From an uncultured Aliarcobacter sp. (GTDB taxonomy: Bacteria > Campylobacterota > Campylobacteria > Campylobacterales > Arcobacteraceae): 15,826 nt of DNA. Position numbers and translations under genes: made by a program. The notes below the pieces were generated by a model. That model was given only the letters and a program-made list of their open reading frames with translations. It did not search any database and had not been told where the DNA came from. Position 1 is the first letter of the stretch. The number at the start of each line of letters is the position of its first letter. Positions 14,482 to 15,826 of the stretch are shown piece after piece. Location: positions 1 through 15,826 of the forward strand of contig CANRCH010000025.1 of assembly GCA_947629065.1 (NCBI GenBank), written 5' to 3'.

Positions 14482-15826
14482 TTACTCAATTTTAGGCTCT
14501 GGTCTTCCTAAATAGAAACCTTGGAACTCATCTACATCTAAATCGATAAGTTTTTCTAGCACTTCTTTAGAGTGAACAAACTCTGCAACTAATTTAATAT
14601 TCAGTGCTTTTGAGAAATCAATTATTGATTTAACCATCTCAAGTGCATTTTTATCATCTGTAATATTTTTGATTAAAGATCCATCAATTTTTATGTAATC
14701 AGGTTTTATCTTTAAAATATGTGCAAAATTTGAATACCCTGAACCAAAATCATCAATTGCTATTTGAATACCTTGTTTTCTATATCTATTTACAAAATCT
14801 TCAAGTATTTCATACTCAGAAATAGAGTCTGTTTCAAGAACTTCAAAAACAAGCTTTGATCTGTTTTCAATATCAAGTGTATCAAGATTTTTATCTATCA
14901 TCTCCATAAATTCATAATTCAAAATATCATCGAAACTAATATTAAATGAAATCATTTTATCTGTATTTGGGAGAATTGATACAATTTTACTAAACATTAA
15001 TGATGCTAGTGCTAAGTACTGTTTTGTTTTAAATGCTGTATCTAAAAACAAATAAGGAAGATAAAAAATCTCTTTTCCATTTTCATCAAAATCTTTAATC
15101 CTAATTAAAGCTTCATACTTAATAACATCTAGTTCTCTATTGTAAATTGCTTGAAAGAATGGAACTACATTTTTATTTAATATAGCTTCTTTAATTTTTT
15201 CTCTCCAATAAATAGAGTTTTTAATACTCTCTTGCGTATCAATTTCTGTGTTATAAACAAAAAGTCTTGTATTTGTTTTTTTAGCTTTATTTAGTGCAAT
15301 AATTGATGTTTTAATGGGGTCTTCTTGAGCTATAGAAATACCCAAAGTTACACTCACATATAGCTCTAAATTCTCTTTTTCTACAAATATACTTTTTTCT
15401 TTAAATAGTTTTAAACTTTCACTTATAAAATAATCAAATTTTGTAAAATTCATCATTGAAAAATTCACTAATGCAAAAACATTTCCATATAATCTATATG
15501 GAGAAACTTCATATTTTTCTGAGAAATCTATTAAAATATTTGCAATCTCTTTTAAAACTAAATCCCCTGTATGAAAACCATAAAGCTCATTTATATCTGA
15601 AAATGATTCAATATCAATCAAAACTATTGAAACAAACTCCTTATCTTTTATCTCATCTTCAAGTGCTGTTCTATTTTTAATCCCAGTTAATGAATCAATA
15701 TATAATCTATTTTTAAAAAGTTTTTCTTGAATTTCAAGAGTTTTTCTATTTAATTCAACTTCATCTATAAGATTGTTAAATTGTTTAGAAAAATATACAA
15801 CTTTATCTTTATTTTTTATACTATTT
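14482..15826 (-). CDS. GGDEF-EAL protein, probable c-di-GMP phosphodiesterase (partial, N-terminus missing)
   Basis: The frame is open to the right window edge, giving 447 visible residues. The internal Met at 15621 is not the start. The visible part begins with a coiled linker resembling the end of a HAMP domain (KVVYFSKQFNNLIDEVE), then the GGDEF-domain entry LYIDSLTGIKNR. The signature itself is YGNVF at 15475-15489 instead of GGDEF, so cyclase activity is unlikely. The EAL domain is intact. Counting from Met at 15621 it has EAL 170-172 (YEALIRIKD), Asn227, Glu260, Asp290-Asp291 (IDDFGSGYS), Lys311, Glu347 (VAEFVHS) and Gln367. This predicts c-di-GMP hydrolysis, with the dead GGDEF perhaps acting as a GTP sensor. 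The missing N-terminus probably holds a sensor and membrane segment. No terminator is evident after the stop. Confidence 0.9.
   Translation of the reverse strand, partial: NSIKNKDKVVYFSKQFNNLIDEVELNRKTLEIQEKLFKNRLYIDSLTGIKNRTALEDEIKDKEFVSIVLIDIESFSDINELYGFHTGDLVLKEIANILIDFSEKYEVSPYRLYGNVFALVNFSMMNFTKFDYFISESLKLFKEKSIFVEKENLELYVSVTLGISIAQEDPIKTSIIALNKAKKTNTRLFVYNTEIDTQESIKNSIYWREKIKEAILNKNVVPFFQAIYNRELDVIKYEALIRIKDFDENGKEIFYLPYLFLDTAFKTKQYLALASLMFSKIVSILPNTDKMISFNISFDDILNYEFMEMIDKNLDTLDIENRSKLVFEVLETDSISEYEILEDFVNRYRKQGIQIAIDDFGSGYSNFAHILKIKPDYIKIDGSLIKNITDDKNALEMVKSIIDFSKALNIKLVAEFVHSKEVLEKLIDLDVDEFQGFYLGRPEPKIE

Noticed and set aside
15619..15621. ATG as start of the GGDEF-EAL gene
   Set aside because: It lies inside the GGDEF domain. 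The frame upstream encodes the conserved DSLTGIKNR entry and a linker and stays open to the window edge.

Overview
The window is AT-rich, densely packed bacterial DNA, and the gene set points to a Campylobacterota species of the Arcobacter/Aliarcobacter type. The htrA - response regulator - histidine kinase order matches the htrA-cprR-cprS locus of Campylobacter jejuni. The codon choice, AAGGA ribosome sites and TATAAT-type -10 boxes without obvious -35 boxes fit the same group. Species is inferred from the sequence and not proven.

Left part (1-3764, + strand): the 3' end of ilvD closes with a strong hairpin terminator. An envelope-stress operon follows: a periplasmic HtrA/DegQ protease, an OmpR-type response regulator and its sensor kinase. 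The promoter region ahead of htrA carries a perfect 8-bp direct repeat with 11-bp phasing, a likely binding site for the downstream regulator. The regulator itself appears to start at an ATT codon.

Middle left (3761-5401, - strand): a tightly overlapping three-gene operon encodes an exported SGNH/GDSL hydrolase, a membrane-anchored transglutaminase-like protein and a cysteine-rich small-domain protein. Its last stop codon overlaps the kinase stop tail to tail. A divergent promoter region then leads into a DASS-family (CitT-like) dicarboxylate/tricarboxylate transporter (5530-6936, +).

Accessory segment (about 6944-10659): a single-polypeptide MmeI-like type II restriction-modification enzyme (+) faces a RhuM-family protein with a phospholipase-D-like C-terminal domain (-). 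Both flanks of the restriction gene carry two hairpin repeats: a 42-bp repeat (40/42 identical) and a 23-bp repeat (identical). The right-hand copies form the actual 3' coding ends of the two genes. The left-hand 42-bp copy is a detached copy of the rhuM 3' end. This looks like a cassette exchange site and is the most interesting part of the window.

Right part (10755-15826): a TauE/SafE-type permease, DsbD and a periplasmic thioredoxin lie in one - strand run, forming a periplasmic thiol-reduction module. DsbD and the thioredoxin both start at TTG. Next come a small single-domain rhodanese (+), a 74-residue protein of unknown function (-), and a GGDEF-EAL protein (-) cut by the window edge, whose GGDEF motif is degenerate while the EAL site looks intact. 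I saw no tRNA, rRNA, CRISPR array, integrase or transposase, and no gene-free stretch exceeds 300 bases.
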